Below are positions 33,594-40,592 of a stretch of DNA of 64,000 bases, one piece after another. Origin of the DNA: JACPTG01 sp964504135 (lineage in GTDB: Archaea; Nanobdellota; Nanobdellia; Woesearchaeales; UBA10216); contig CAZDCW010000003.1 of the NCBI GenBank assembly GCA_964504135.1, forward strand, positions 1 to 64,000, read 5' to 3'. Under the pieces are notes generated by a model. That model made no database searches. It was given only the letters and a program-made list of their open reading frames with translations, and was not told the DNA's origin. Made by a program: the position numbers and the translations under genes. The first letter of the stretch is position 1. Each line of letters begins with the position of its first letter.

Positions 33594-33612
33594 TCGTCTA
33601 ATGGACGGACAA
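33594..33612 (+). repeat. Partial repeat of the tRNA-like D-arm
   Basis: GTCGTCTAATGGACGGAC followed by AATTC, starting about 9 nt after the tRNA-like gene. It closely repeats that gene's TCGTCTAA...GGACGATTC segment and is nearer to a standard D loop (AATGGA). It looks like a truncated duplicate of a tRNA 5' half. Confidence 0.4.
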
Positions 33613-33720
33613 TTCCTCTTCGCAGTGTATATTCAGCATCATCAGATATAAAAAACTTTTGAAAATCCTCTTCGGGTCAGGAGGGCTGGCGCGGCAAATG
33701 CTGCGCCGGCATTTATCATC

Positions 33721-34026
33721 ATGGGGTTCATCACAGTTAACGGCCGGATGCTGGATTATGCTGAGTGCAGGAGGCAGGCCAAGGCAGTTGAGGCTGAGGC
33801 TTTGCGTGAAATTGGGGAAGTTTTGTCCAAGTACGGGTTTAGGGTTGAGGGTGATGGGAAAACATTTGTGCTCGATAGATTGAATTTGGCTGTTTCTTTG
33901 GAAATCAGGCACATGAATTATGAATGGCAGGCTGGCAGTACGCCTCCGGACCGTACACGTTACCAATTCCCGAAAGGGGCTGCTGAATCCAGGGCAGCCA
34001 CAGCCCGCTACTGTCAGTCAGGTTAG
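33721..34026 (+). CDS. Unrecognised 101-aa protein whose end is supplied by a repeat element
   Basis: Residues 1-75 look like a genuine small alpha/beta domain (VNGRMLDYAECRRQAKAVEA, then EIGEVLSKYGFRVEGDGKTF and strands). From about residue 78 the protein is encoded by the CCCGAAAGGG element (RTRYQFPKGAAESRA...), so the original C-terminus was probably replaced or extended by insertion. A TATA-like GATATAAAAA lies at about 33644-33653, 70 nt upstream. No family recognised. Confidence 0.5.
   Translation: MGFITVNGRMLDYAECRRQAKAVEAEALREIGEVLSKYGFRVEGDGKTFVLDRLNLAVSLEIRHMNYEWQAGSTPPDRTRYQFPKGAAESRAATARYCQSG
33952..34024 (+). repeat. Long CCCGAAAGGG-family element
   Basis: Reads CCGTACACGTTACCAATTCCCGAAAGGGG (given in parts: left end CCGTACACGTTACCA, core TTCCCGAAAGGGG), then GCTGAATCCAGGGCAGCC, ACAGCCCGCTACTGT. 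The core can fold as a CCC-GAAA-GGG tetraloop hairpin and GGCTGC/GCAGCC. It overlaps the end of the preceding ORF. Homologous copies lie at 8950-9027, 37138-37207 and 47413-47500. Confidence 0.75.
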
Positions 34027-34134
34027 TTCAGGTTAAGTTAATCCATCTCCTCTATGTTTTAACTGGTATCTAATGTGTGTGTCCTATAAGGATTGCACAA
34101 TGTTTAAATTGCTGGCACAAACACAACTGTATCA

Positions 34135-34407
34135 ATGAGGCAAATCACCGATTCAAAGCTGGACAAGTATTTCTCCATTACAGCGCTTGCCATAGAAAAG
34201 GCAAAGGCGAATCATGACGGTGGGAAAGTCGCCCTGGATTTCCTTGACATGGCCGAAAGATACCTTTCTGATGCCAGGCATTTCAGGCAGAAGGGAGACT
34301 ACGTCTCTGCATTTGGCGCTGTTAACTATGCCCATGCGTGGCTTGATGCTGGCGCCCGGATTGGCGCTTTCAGGGTTAATGACTCCAGTTTGTTTGCCAG
34401 CGATTAG
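34135..34407 (+). CDS. DUF357 family protein
   Basis: A 90-aa helical protein with the archaeal DUF357 signature: DKYFSITALAIEKAK, DFLDMAERYLSDARHF, then VSAFGAVNYAHAWLDAGARIG. Family function is unknown; the fold is a short helical hairpin bundle. ATG at 34135 is preceded by AT-rich promoter-like sequence (GTTTAAATTG, about 34102-34111). The end overlaps the convergent histidine kinase gene by 4 nt. Confidence 0.85.
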   Translation: MRQITDSKLDKYFSITALAIEKAKANHDGGKVALDFLDMAERYLSDARHFRQKGDYVSAFGAVNYAHAWLDAGARIGAFRVNDSSLFASD

Positions 34408-35090
34408 TGGTAGGCTGGGCTTTGGGCAGGGATTGCCACTTCAAAGGCTGTTCCCTCCCCTGGGGCTGATTTTACCCTGATTATTCCGCCAAGCTCATCA
34501 ACTGCCCGCTTTACAGAGTATAGGCCAAGTCCTGTGCTTCCCTTTGTGCTGTAGTGCGGCTCAAAGGCGTGGCTTAGGTCTGTCATTCCTGGCCCTGTGT
34601 CTGCAACGCCGAGGACAACATAAGGCAGGGAGTCGTGAGTGGATATAAGCACCCTTCCGCCCTTTGGCATCGCGTCGCTTGCGTTCTGGACCAGGTTCTG
34701 CATTATTGTGTAGACATCAAGCGGTCTGCCTCTTATAACGCCTGATGACTGTAGGTCGTATTCGAATGCGACGTTATGTGCGTTTGCCTCAAAGAGGCAT
34801 GACATGTCCCTTACCACCCGGCTGAGGTCCCAGTAGTCCTCTTTTGCCCCGGTGATGTTCATGAGCTGTGTGGCCAGGCTTGCTGTGTAGCGGCAGACGT
34901 CTGAGGCCTTGTCTATGATTTGAGCTGCCTCTGCGTTTTCTACCCTGCCTTTTGCGTACCGCAGGTATAGGACCGCTGCTCCAAGGGCGTTCTTTATGTC
35001 ATGGCCTGCGCATTCGGCCAGCAGGGATAATTTGTCAAGCTGGCCATTGTAATCGCTGACTGCAACAGCGTCACCTGTCATAGTGTTCAT
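34404..35090 (-). CDS. Sensorless histidine kinase
   Basis: A 228-aa protein with only a dimerisation/phosphoacceptor segment (LLAECAGHDIKNALGAAVLY, phospho-His about residue 30) and an HATPase domain: N box IMQNLVQNASDAMPKGG, G1 VADTGPGM, G2 STKGSTGLGLYSVKRAV. No PAS, GAF or membrane segment is present. ATG 35090 is chosen because a perfect GGGTGATC ribosome site lies about 3 nt before it; the GTG at 35099 is upstream of that. No response regulator is in the window, so it may act on a distant partner or through cytosolic signals. Confidence 0.88.
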   Translation of the reverse strand: MNTMTGDAVAVSDYNGQLDKLSLLAECAGHDIKNALGAAVLYLRYAKGRVENAEAAQIIDKASDVCRYTASLATQLMNITGAKEDYWDLSRVVRDMSCLFEANAHNVAFEYDLQSSGVIRGRPLDVYTIMQNLVQNASDAMPKGGRVLISTHDSLPYVVLGVADTGPGMTDLSHAFEPHYSTKGSTGLGLYSVKRAVDELGGIIRVKSAPGEGTAFEVAIPAQSPAYH

Positions 35091-35209
35091 TGTGATCACC
35101 CTGTTATCGTGCTGTACAGTTATATCATTTCAGCCATATTATATTGTCCTGAAACAGAAATGAAACAAATGTCAAAAAATTTTTAAACCATGCGGGCTGA
35201 TGGAAAAAA

Positions 35210-35743
35210 ATGGATGAGATTGATGATGAGCCTTGCCCTGTCTGCAGGGAGAAAAAGCTGATTCTTACTGAGCGGGAGGAGGATATCCCGTATTTCGGTC
35301 GGGTCTACCTTTTCTCAATGACCTGCGCGGCATGCAAGTTCCACAAGGCGGATGTTGAGTGCATTGATGAGAAGGACCCGGTAAAGTATACGATAGACGT
35401 AAGCGGCGAGGAGGACATGAAGATAAGGGTTGTGAGGTCCAGCCAGGCGACAATCAGGATTCCTCATATTACTACAGTTGAGCCTGGGATAGCCTCGCAG
35501 GGGTTCATAACAAATGTCGAGGGCATTATTAACCGGGTAAAGGGCCAGCTTGAGGGCATTAAGCAGGATGACGATGACCCGGATGCCTACTCAAAGGCCA
35601 GGAATCTTTTAAAGAAGCTCAACAGGGTGGTTTGGGGTCAGGAGAGGATGAGGCTGATTATTGAGGATCCGAGCGGGAACAGCGCAATAATCAGCGACAG
35701 GGCGAAGGTGGAACGGTTCAGGAAGCAGTCACCTTCTGCGTGA
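35210..35743 (+). CDS. ZPR1-type zinc finger protein
   Basis: A 177-aa archaeal ZPR1 domain protein. Zinc ligands are CPVC near residue 9 and CAAC about 30 residues later. The domain body includes the family-typical GRVYLFSMTCAACKF, then TIRIPHITTVEPGIASQGFI (given in full family context), VEGIINRVKGQLEG and RLIIEDPSGNSAI. Eukaryotic ZPR1 is a chaperone for elongation factor eEF1A; whether the archaeal protein does the same is inference. A TATA (TTTTTAAACC, about 35179-35188) is 25 nt before the ATG. The end overlaps the convergent helicase gene. Confidence 0.9.
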   Translation: MDEIDDEPCPVCREKKLILTEREEDIPYFGRVYLFSMTCAACKFHKADVECIDEKDPVKYTIDVSGEEDMKIRVVRSSQATIRIPHITTVEPGIASQGFITNVEGIINRVKGQLEGIKQDDDDPDAYSKARNLLKKLNRVVWGQERMRLIIEDPSGNSAIISDRAKVERFRKQSPSA

Positions 35744-36916
35744 GTATCCTGCCACAATCCTTCTGGGAAAATTTCTTGAAAAATCCCTTTTCGGCATTAT
35801 GAATTGGACCCGCCTGAAGGAGGGGACAGGTTGCCTTTGGATGCCAAGCGACCTGTCCTCCATGACATGCCTGAAATTCTCATGGTCCGCTTCAGCCAAA
35901 ATCGAAATTGCCTTGCCAGACTTGCCAGCCCTTGCAGTCCTCCCAATCCTGTGGACGTATTCTACGCTGGTTTTCGGGATGTCGTAGTTGAATACGTGGG
36001 ATACGTTCCTTATGTCCAGGCCCCTGGCTGCGACGTCAGTCGCTACAAGGATATGGACCTTGCCTGTTCTAACGTCCCGCATCACCGCATTCCTCTTTGC
36101 CTGCGTGTGGCCCCCGTGTATGGCCACCGCATTTATTCCGTTGGCTGTGAGGTTCCTTGTTACAGTGTCCACTCTTGACCGCGTGGCGCAGAAGACGATT
36201 GAAAGCCCGGGTTTCTCCTCTGAAATCAGGTGGAGAAGGATGGAAAACTTGTCCTGGGGCCTTACGTCGTAGTAAAGCTGCTTGAGCGCTCCTTTGTCAA
36301 CATAGGGGTTTGCCCGCAGCATATGCGGCGCCTTCATGTATTCAGACGAGATTGACCTTACCTCCGGCCCTATGGTGGCTGAGAACAGCATTGTCTGCCG
36401 TTCCCTGGGCAGGGTTTTGATTATTCTCCTTACGTCGTCTATAAACCCCATCTCGAACATTTTGTCAGCCTCGTCAAGGACAAGGAATTGCAGCCGTCTG
36501 AAGTCAGCCGTGCGCCTTGAAAGGTGGTCGAGCATCCTGCCTGGAGTCGCGACTATTATCTCGCTCCTTCGCAATGCGCTGATTTGCGGCTCGATGTCTA
36601 CGCCTCCGTAGACTGCGGCTATTGCCAGTTTTTTGTTTCTGGAGAGCCTTCTGAATTCAAATGCGACCTGCTCGGCCAGCTCGCGCGTTGGCGCCAGCAC
36701 AAGGCACTGCACGCCCTGTCCTGGGGTTGCCTTTGATATTATTGGCAGCGCAAACGCGGCTGTCTTTCCAGAGCCTGTCTCGCTCTGCGCTATTACATCC
36801 TTTCCGGACAGGAGTGCTGGAATGGCTTTCTCCTGTATGAATGTGGGCTTCTCATAGCCAAGGCCAGCCACGGTGCTTACCAGATAGTCTGGCAAATTTA
36901 ATTCACTGAATTCCAT
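35729..36916 (-). CDS. DEAD-box RNA helicase
   Basis: A 395-aa ATP-dependent RNA helicase core. Q motif FIQEKAIPALLSGKD, motif I AQSETGSGKTAAF, Ia PTRELAEQ, Ib TPGRMLDHL, motif II VLDEADKMF, III LFSATIG, IV-V (VATDVAARGLDI) and VI HRIGRTARAGKSG are all present. The C-terminal tail is short and basic (FPRRIVAGYSRRR). Archaeal DEAD-box proteins of this length act in RNA remodelling and cold adaptation. Converges with the ZPR1 gene, overlapping 15 nt. Confidence 0.95.
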   Translation of the reverse strand: MEFSELNLPDYLVSTVAGLGYEKPTFIQEKAIPALLSGKDVIAQSETGSGKTAAFALPIISKATPGQGVQCLVLAPTRELAEQVAFEFRRLSRNKKLAIAAVYGGVDIEPQISALRRSEIIVATPGRMLDHLSRRTADFRRLQFLVLDEADKMFEMGFIDDVRRIIKTLPRERQTMLFSATIGPEVRSISSEYMKAPHMLRANPYVDKGALKQLYYDVRPQDKFSILLHLISEEKPGLSIVFCATRSRVDTVTRNLTANGINAVAIHGGHTQAKRNAVMRDVRTGKVHILVATDVAARGLDIRNVSHVFNYDIPKTSVEYVHRIGRTARAGKSGKAISILAEADHENFRHVMEDRSLGIQRQPVPSFRRVQFIMPKRDFSRNFPRRIVAGYSRRR

Positions 36917-37060
36917 TTTATTACCTCACTTGTTTTATTTAGAATTAGCACTCCTCAATGACTGCGATTCGCACTAATCTATGGACAGGCAATTTTAGTT
37001 GGCTTATAAACCTTTTGGTTTTCGGTTTTTTGTGCAGGCTAGTGGCATGACACTGCTTAA

Positions 37061-37207
37061 TTTTAGGTAGCAGGCTGACTCAGCGAAGGTTTGTAGTTTG
37101 ACAGTTAAATCAGTGAACATTGCAAACCAGTGAACTCCAAGCCGTACACGTACCGATTCCCGAAAGGGCGGCTGAAGCAGGGCAGGAACAGGCGGCTACC
37201 AGTAATA
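37061..37207. repeat. Cluster of CACGAAG/CCCGAAAGGG elements in a 372-nt gap
   Basis: No gene is seen between 36917 and 37288. A minus-oriented relative of the short element reads GGTAGCAGGCTGACTCAGCGAAG (37066-37088 in two parts: GGTAGCAGGCTGACTC, AGCGAAG), next to GGTTTGTAG. A long plus-oriented copy follows at 37138-37207: CCGTACACGTACCGATTCCC, GAAAGGGCGGCTGAAGCAGG, GCAGGAACAGGCGGCTACCAG. The gap starts with an AT-rich part holding the helicase promoter. Confidence 0.7.
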
Positions 37208-37238
37208 GCTACCAGTAATAAAATAGCTACCAGTAATA
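37195..37238 (+). repeat. Three 13-bp tandem repeats
   Basis: GCTACCAGTAATA occurs at 37195-37207, 37208-37220 and, after a 5-nt spacer, 37226-37238. The unit is the right end of the CCCGAAAGGG element (GCTACCAGT) plus AATA, so the array seems to have grown from that end. Confidence 0.85.
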
Positions 37239-37288
37239 ATGTGGTTATTCAACCAATTGTTCAACTAAATCATGTTCAGTGCCATGGA

Positions 37289-37696
37289 TTACCCTTCTCC
37301 GCCTGAGTCCGTATTGAAGTGCAGCCTGCCGAGGTTGTCTGTCTGGAGCCTGCCTTTCAGAAGGTAAACTTTGCCTGGTGTGAGCGGGCATTCAGCCTGG
37401 CAGTTGGTTCCTGCGCATTGCAGGTTTGTGGGCAGGCGTATGCTTCCTTTGGCTTCTTCTGCGAGGAATAGCTGTGCCGTGCAGGTCTGGCAGCAGGGGT
37501 TGGAGGCAGGGCAGGGCTCATTGCTGCATGAAGTTGTGTTGATTACCATTGCTGACACGCGCATTTCCTGGCCAAGCAGCCTGTCGGAGTTTTCTATCAG
37601 GTCAGGGAGGGAGTATGCTGAATCAGCCTTGCCGCAGCCTGTGATTAGGGCTGCCATGAAAAGCCCCAAAATCAGGTAGTATCTGTTTCCTTTCAC
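37289..37696 (-). CDS. Cysteine-rich lipoprotein
   Basis: A 135-aa protein with a signal peptide and lipobox (FMAALITGCGKAD), so it is likely lipid-anchored at Cys20 outside the membrane. The mature part has nine further cysteines (CSNEPCPASNPCCQTCTAQL and CAGTNCQAECPL regions) and an OB-like strand pattern (DRLLGQEMRVSAMVI ... VYLLKGRLQTD). Disulfides or metal binding are likely. A TATA (TATTTAAA, about 37716-37723) lies about 25 nt before the ATG on the minus strand. Divergent from the HTH membrane protein. Confidence 0.78.
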   Translation of the reverse strand: MKGNRYYLILGLFMAALITGCGKADSAYSLPDLIENSDRLLGQEMRVSAMVINTTSCSNEPCPASNPCCQTCTAQLFLAEEAKGSIRLPTNLQCAGTNCQAECPLTPGKVYLLKGRLQTDNLGRLHFNTDSGGEG

Positions 37697-37769
37697 CTGC
37701 CTGAATGCTGGAGGCAGGTATTTAAACCATTCGGCAAGATTTAAAAAGATTCAGCCCTACCTTTCTCAT

Positions 37770-38495
37770 ATGAGGAGAGTTGCTTTTATCTTTCTGCTTC
37801 TGCTGTTGCCTGTTGCCCGCGCAGAGCAGTTTTTTGCTGACGTTACAATTTCAGTTGATGGGACAGGCTCTGCCAGGATTAGGGGCATTTCCAATCATCC
37901 GCTTCTTGCAGAGCGTACAACTCAGGAGTTCACTTCAAAGAGGGGCAGCCACTGGCTGCTGAACATAAGTGTCAATGACTCATTCTCCGAGTATGTCTAT
38001 TCTGTTGAGTTGCCAGCAGGAGCTGAGATTAATTACATTAAGAGTTCAGGGCAGATTAGGATTGGGAATTCAGGCGACCATTCCTTTGTGAAGGGCACTG
38101 GTAAGGGACAGGTGCTGGCTATTGCGGTGGAGTATAGCATAGCAGAGGGTATCCGGAGTGTTCCTGTGGCGGCTGGAATTGCTGTCCTCCTCGCGGCTGC
38201 TGGAATTGGCTGGCTGGCTTTCCGCATCGCCAGCTCCAGGAGGCGCCCTGTTTCTTGGTACAGGAAGCAGCTTCTGCCCCCCCGCCAGCTGCAGATTGTT
38301 GAGCTGCTGGAGAGGGCTGGCAAGCCGCTTACCCAGAAGCAGGTAGAGGCCGCTGTTAAAATTCCTAAGTCATCAATATCCAGGAATCTGGAGAGCATGG
38401 CCAGGAGCGGCATCATTTCAAAGGAAACCCATGGTATGACTAATGTGGTTTACCTTAACCAAAGTCCGCCTGACAAGGCGTTTAGAAACCTTTAA
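37770..38495 (+). CDS. Membrane-anchored winged-HTH protein
   Basis: A 241-aa protein. Signal peptide at residues 1-18 (FIFLLLLLPVARAEQ), extracellular beta-rich domain to about 130, one membrane helix (PVAAGIAVLLAAAGIGWLAF), then a cytoplasmic MarR/ArsR-like winged helix (RQLQIVELLERAGKPLTQKQ ... IPKSSISRNLESMARSGII). This one-component layout could pass an outside signal to transcription. A TATA (GATTTAAAAA, about 37738-37747) is 25 nt before the ATG. It may sense the neighbouring Cys-rich lipoprotein, but that is only suggested by position. Confidence 0.82.
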   Translation: MRRVAFIFLLLLLPVARAEQFFADVTISVDGTGSARIRGISNHPLLAERTTQEFTSKRGSHWLLNISVNDSFSEYVYSVELPAGAEINYIKSSGQIRIGNSGDHSFVKGTGKGQVLAIAVEYSIAEGIRSVPVAAGIAVLLAAAGIGWLAFRIASSRRRPVSWYRKQLLPPRQLQIVELLERAGKPLTQKQVEAAVKIPKSSISRNLESMARSGIISKETHGMTNVVYLNQSPPDKAFRNL

Positions 38496-38615
38496 ATATT
38501 ACTGCCCAATCCTCCCCTGTATATGGCTTTGCAGTCTTTCTACATTGCTGGTGCAAATTAATTCCCGCCAAGGCTATGTTGTAGGAGGTGGCAGGGCCAT
38601 TTGCCGCGTTGAGAT

Positions 38616-38719
38616 GCCCTGGTAGTGTAGTCCGGCCTATCATGCAGCCCTGTCAGCCGCAGTAGGCAGAACGGCTGCGACCCGGGTTCAAAACAAGTGT
38701 GAAAGTCCCGGCCAGGGCG
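38616..38719 (+). tRNA. tRNA-Asp(GTC) with two insertions
   Basis: Acceptor GCCCTGG/CCAGGGC with discriminator G, anticodon stem CAGCC/GGCTG and anticodon GTC at 38652-38654. A 16-nt insertion (38656-38671) sits at the canonical archaeal intron position 37/38. T stem CCGGG/CCCGG encloses TTCAAA, a 13-nt insertion (38693-38705, ACAAGTGTGAAAG) and T. Removing both leaves a regular archaeal tRNA-Asp. A TATA-like TTTAAATATT lies at about 38493-38503. The gene is 14 nt from tRNA-Lys. Confidence 0.88.
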
Positions 38720-38733
38720 CTTATGCTTAGGGT

Positions 38734-38837
38734 GGGCCGGTAGCGCAGCCTGGAGGCATGCTGGGCTATAGCGCGTCTGCCTTTTAAGCAGACGGTCACG
38801 GGTTCGAAACCAAGGCACGAAAGTCCCGTCCGGCCCT
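38734..38837 (+). tRNA. tRNA-Lys(TTT) with D-loop and T-loop insertions
   Basis: Acceptor GGGCCGG/CCGGCCC, anticodon arm GTCTGC-CTTTTAA-GCAGAC with TTT at 38783-38785, T stem ACGGG/CCCGT. The T loop holds TTCGAA, a 15-nt insertion (38809-38823, ACCAAGGCACGAAAG) and T. The D loop is 24 nt (38747-38770) instead of about 10, about 14 nt extra, with AGCC...GGCT able to pair. The base after the acceptor is T, unusual for a lysine discriminator. It directly precedes the RNA polymerase operon. Confidence 0.85.
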
Positions 38838-38859
38838 TTTATGGTATTGCAGGTAACAA

Positions 38860-39102
38860 ATGACCAAGAAGGTTGACGTAAAGAAACACGTGCTTGTGCC
38901 CAGGGGGCAGAAACTGGGTGAGAAGGAGAAGGAGGAGCTGCTTCAAAGGTACAGTATAGGTATTGCAGAGCTTCCCAGGATTAAGAAGAGCGACCCCATG
39001 CTGGGTGGAATGGGTGCAAGGCCAGGCGACGTGTTTAGGATTCAGAGGAACAGCCCTACTGCTGGAAAGACTGTGTTTTACAGGGTGGTTGTAAGTGGGT
39101 AG
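38860..39102 (+). CDS. rpoH: RNA polymerase subunit H (RPB5 C-terminal homologue)
   Basis: An 80-aa archaeal RpoH. Typical segments are KKHVLVPRGQKLGEKEKEEL, LLQRYSIGIAELPRIKKSDP and GARPGDVFRIQRNSPTAGKT. It opens the RNA polymerase operon, 22 nt after tRNA-Lys, so tRNAs and polymerase genes might share transcripts. The stop overlaps the GTG start of rpoB2. Confidence 0.95.
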   Translation: MTKKVDVKKHVLVPRGQKLGEKEKEELLQRYSIGIAELPRIKKSDPMLGGMGARPGDVFRIQRNSPTAGKTVFYRVVVSG

Positions 39103-40591
39103 CCAGGAGATTCTTTTGAGGAAGTATTTTGATGAGCAGTCGTTCATCAAGTCAGACATAGAGTCCTTCAATAACTTTATTGATGTTGAGCTTCCAAGGA
39201 TTATTGCGGAGAACAGCGAGATTGAGCCGACGATAATTCCTCCAAATGTTGACGAGTTTAAGATAAAGTTTGACAAGGTCAGGGTTACCAAGCCGCAGAT
39301 TATTGAGTCTGACGGAAGCGGTGAGAATGAGGCCAAGTTTCCGATTGAGTCGAGGCTCAGGAAGATGACCTATGCTGCTCCTATGTACATTACTGTTAGC
39401 GCCCATATTAACGGCGCGCAGCGGGAATCCTTTGAGACCCAGATTGGGAATCTGCCTATTATGCTGAAGTCCAAGCAATGCCACCTGTACAGGCTGTCGA
39501 GGGAGGAGTTGATTGCGAGGGGCGAGGACCCTGATGACCCTGGCGGGTACTTCATTATCAACGGCACTGAGAAGGTGCTGGTTAAGGTTGAGGACCTGGC
39601 CGCAAACAGGTTTATTACAGACACGGATAGTTCAAGCACGAGCAGGTTTGTTGGCAAGATTTTCTCTGAGTACAGCTCTTATAAGATCCCTCATTTGATT
39701 GAGAGGCTGAGGGACGGCATCTTCTATCTTACTTTCACCAGGGTTAGGAGGATGCCTGTGATTGTTATCATTAAGGCGCTCGGCCTTATTAAGGACGAGG
39801 AGATTAGCAGGTTTATCTCGGCTGAGAGGCATTTTGATGAGATAATCGTTAATCTGCTTGAGGCGGCTGACATAAAGACAGAGGAGGACGCAGTGGATTA
39901 TCTTGCAAAGAGGTCTGGCATTACCCAGTCCAAGGAGATAAGGATTGAGAGGATGCGTGAGCTGCTTGACAAGTACCTTCTGCCCCATCTCGGCACGTCG
40001 CCGAGGGACAGGCCGGTTAAGGCGTATAATCTTTGCAAGATGCTGAAGAAGCTCATCCTCACTTTCAGGGGCGAGCTGGAGCTGGATGACAAGGATAACT
40101 ATGCGAACAAGCGGCTCAAGCTGAGCGGCGACTTGCTTGCAGACCTTATCAGGGTTAACATGAAGGTACTTATTGGCGACCTTCTTTACAACTTTCAGCG
40201 GATAGTCAAGCGTGGGAAGTTTCCTACCATTAAGGTTATTATACGCGAAAAGCTTCTTACGTCAAGGATTTACAGTTCTATGGCTACAGGGACGTGGACA
40301 GGCGGCCGCAAGGGCATCAGCCAGAGGATTCAGAGGCTTAATTATCTGGAGACCATGTCCCATCTTCAGAGGGTTGTCAGTCCCCTGTCGGCGACGCAGG
40401 AGAATTTTGAGGCGAGGGAGTTGCACAGCACGCATCTTGGGAGGCTCTGCCCGATTGAGACTCCTGAGGGTACTAATATCGGGCTCAAGAAGAACCTTGC
40501 CCTGCTCGCGACTGTCAGCCAGGATACTCCTGAGGATGAGCTTTTGAAGGCGTTGAGGTCGTTTGGCATGAAGCCGGTTGCTTTGAGGTAG
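39095..40591 (+). CDS. rpoB2: RNA polymerase subunit B'' (N-terminal half of beta)
   Basis: A 498-aa protein starting at GTG 39095, overlapping rpoH. It covers the protrusion, lobe and fork domains: EEFIARGEDPDDPGGYFII-like region (REELIARGEDPDDPGGYFII), NGTEKVLVKVEDLA, TGTWTGGRKGISQ and the fork-loop LHSTHLGRLCPIETPEGTNI. Archaea with split B subunits break here, directly before the B' gene. Pairs with B' in the catalytic core. Confidence 0.96.
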   Translation: MGSQEILLRKYFDEQSFIKSDIESFNNFIDVELPRIIAENSEIEPTIIPPNVDEFKIKFDKVRVTKPQIIESDGSGENEAKFPIESRLRKMTYAAPMYITVSAHINGAQRESFETQIGNLPIMLKSKQCHLYRLSREELIARGEDPDDPGGYFIINGTEKVLVKVEDLAANRFITDTDSSSTSRFVGKIFSEYSSYKIPHLIERLRDGIFYLTFTRVRRMPVIVIIKALGLIKDEEISRFISAERHFDEIIVNLLEAADIKTEEDAVDYLAKRSGITQSKEIRIERMRELLDKYLLPHLGTSPRDRPVKAYNLCKMLKKLILTFRGELELDDKDNYANKRLKLSGDLLADLIRVNMKVLIGDLLYNFQRIVKRGKFPTIKVIIREKLLTSRIYSSMATGTWTGGRKGISQRIQRLNYLETMSHLQRVVSPLSATQENFEARELHSTHLGRLCPIETPEGTNIGLKKNLALLATVSQDTPEDELLKALRSFGMKPVALR

Positions 40592-40592
40592 G

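Noticed and set aside
33952..34024. Cobalamin-riboswitch-like look of the element (GAAAGGG...GCTGAATCC...CCGCTACTGT)
   Set aside because: The resemblance is short, the family occurs at several unrelated loci including after stop codons, and no cobalamin gene is near, so a dispersed repeat explains it better.
38523..38561. Leaderless 12-codon ORF upstream of tRNA-Asp
   Set aside because: Spacing from the TATA is right, but the peptide shows no recognisable property and the same promoter can serve the tRNA transcript.
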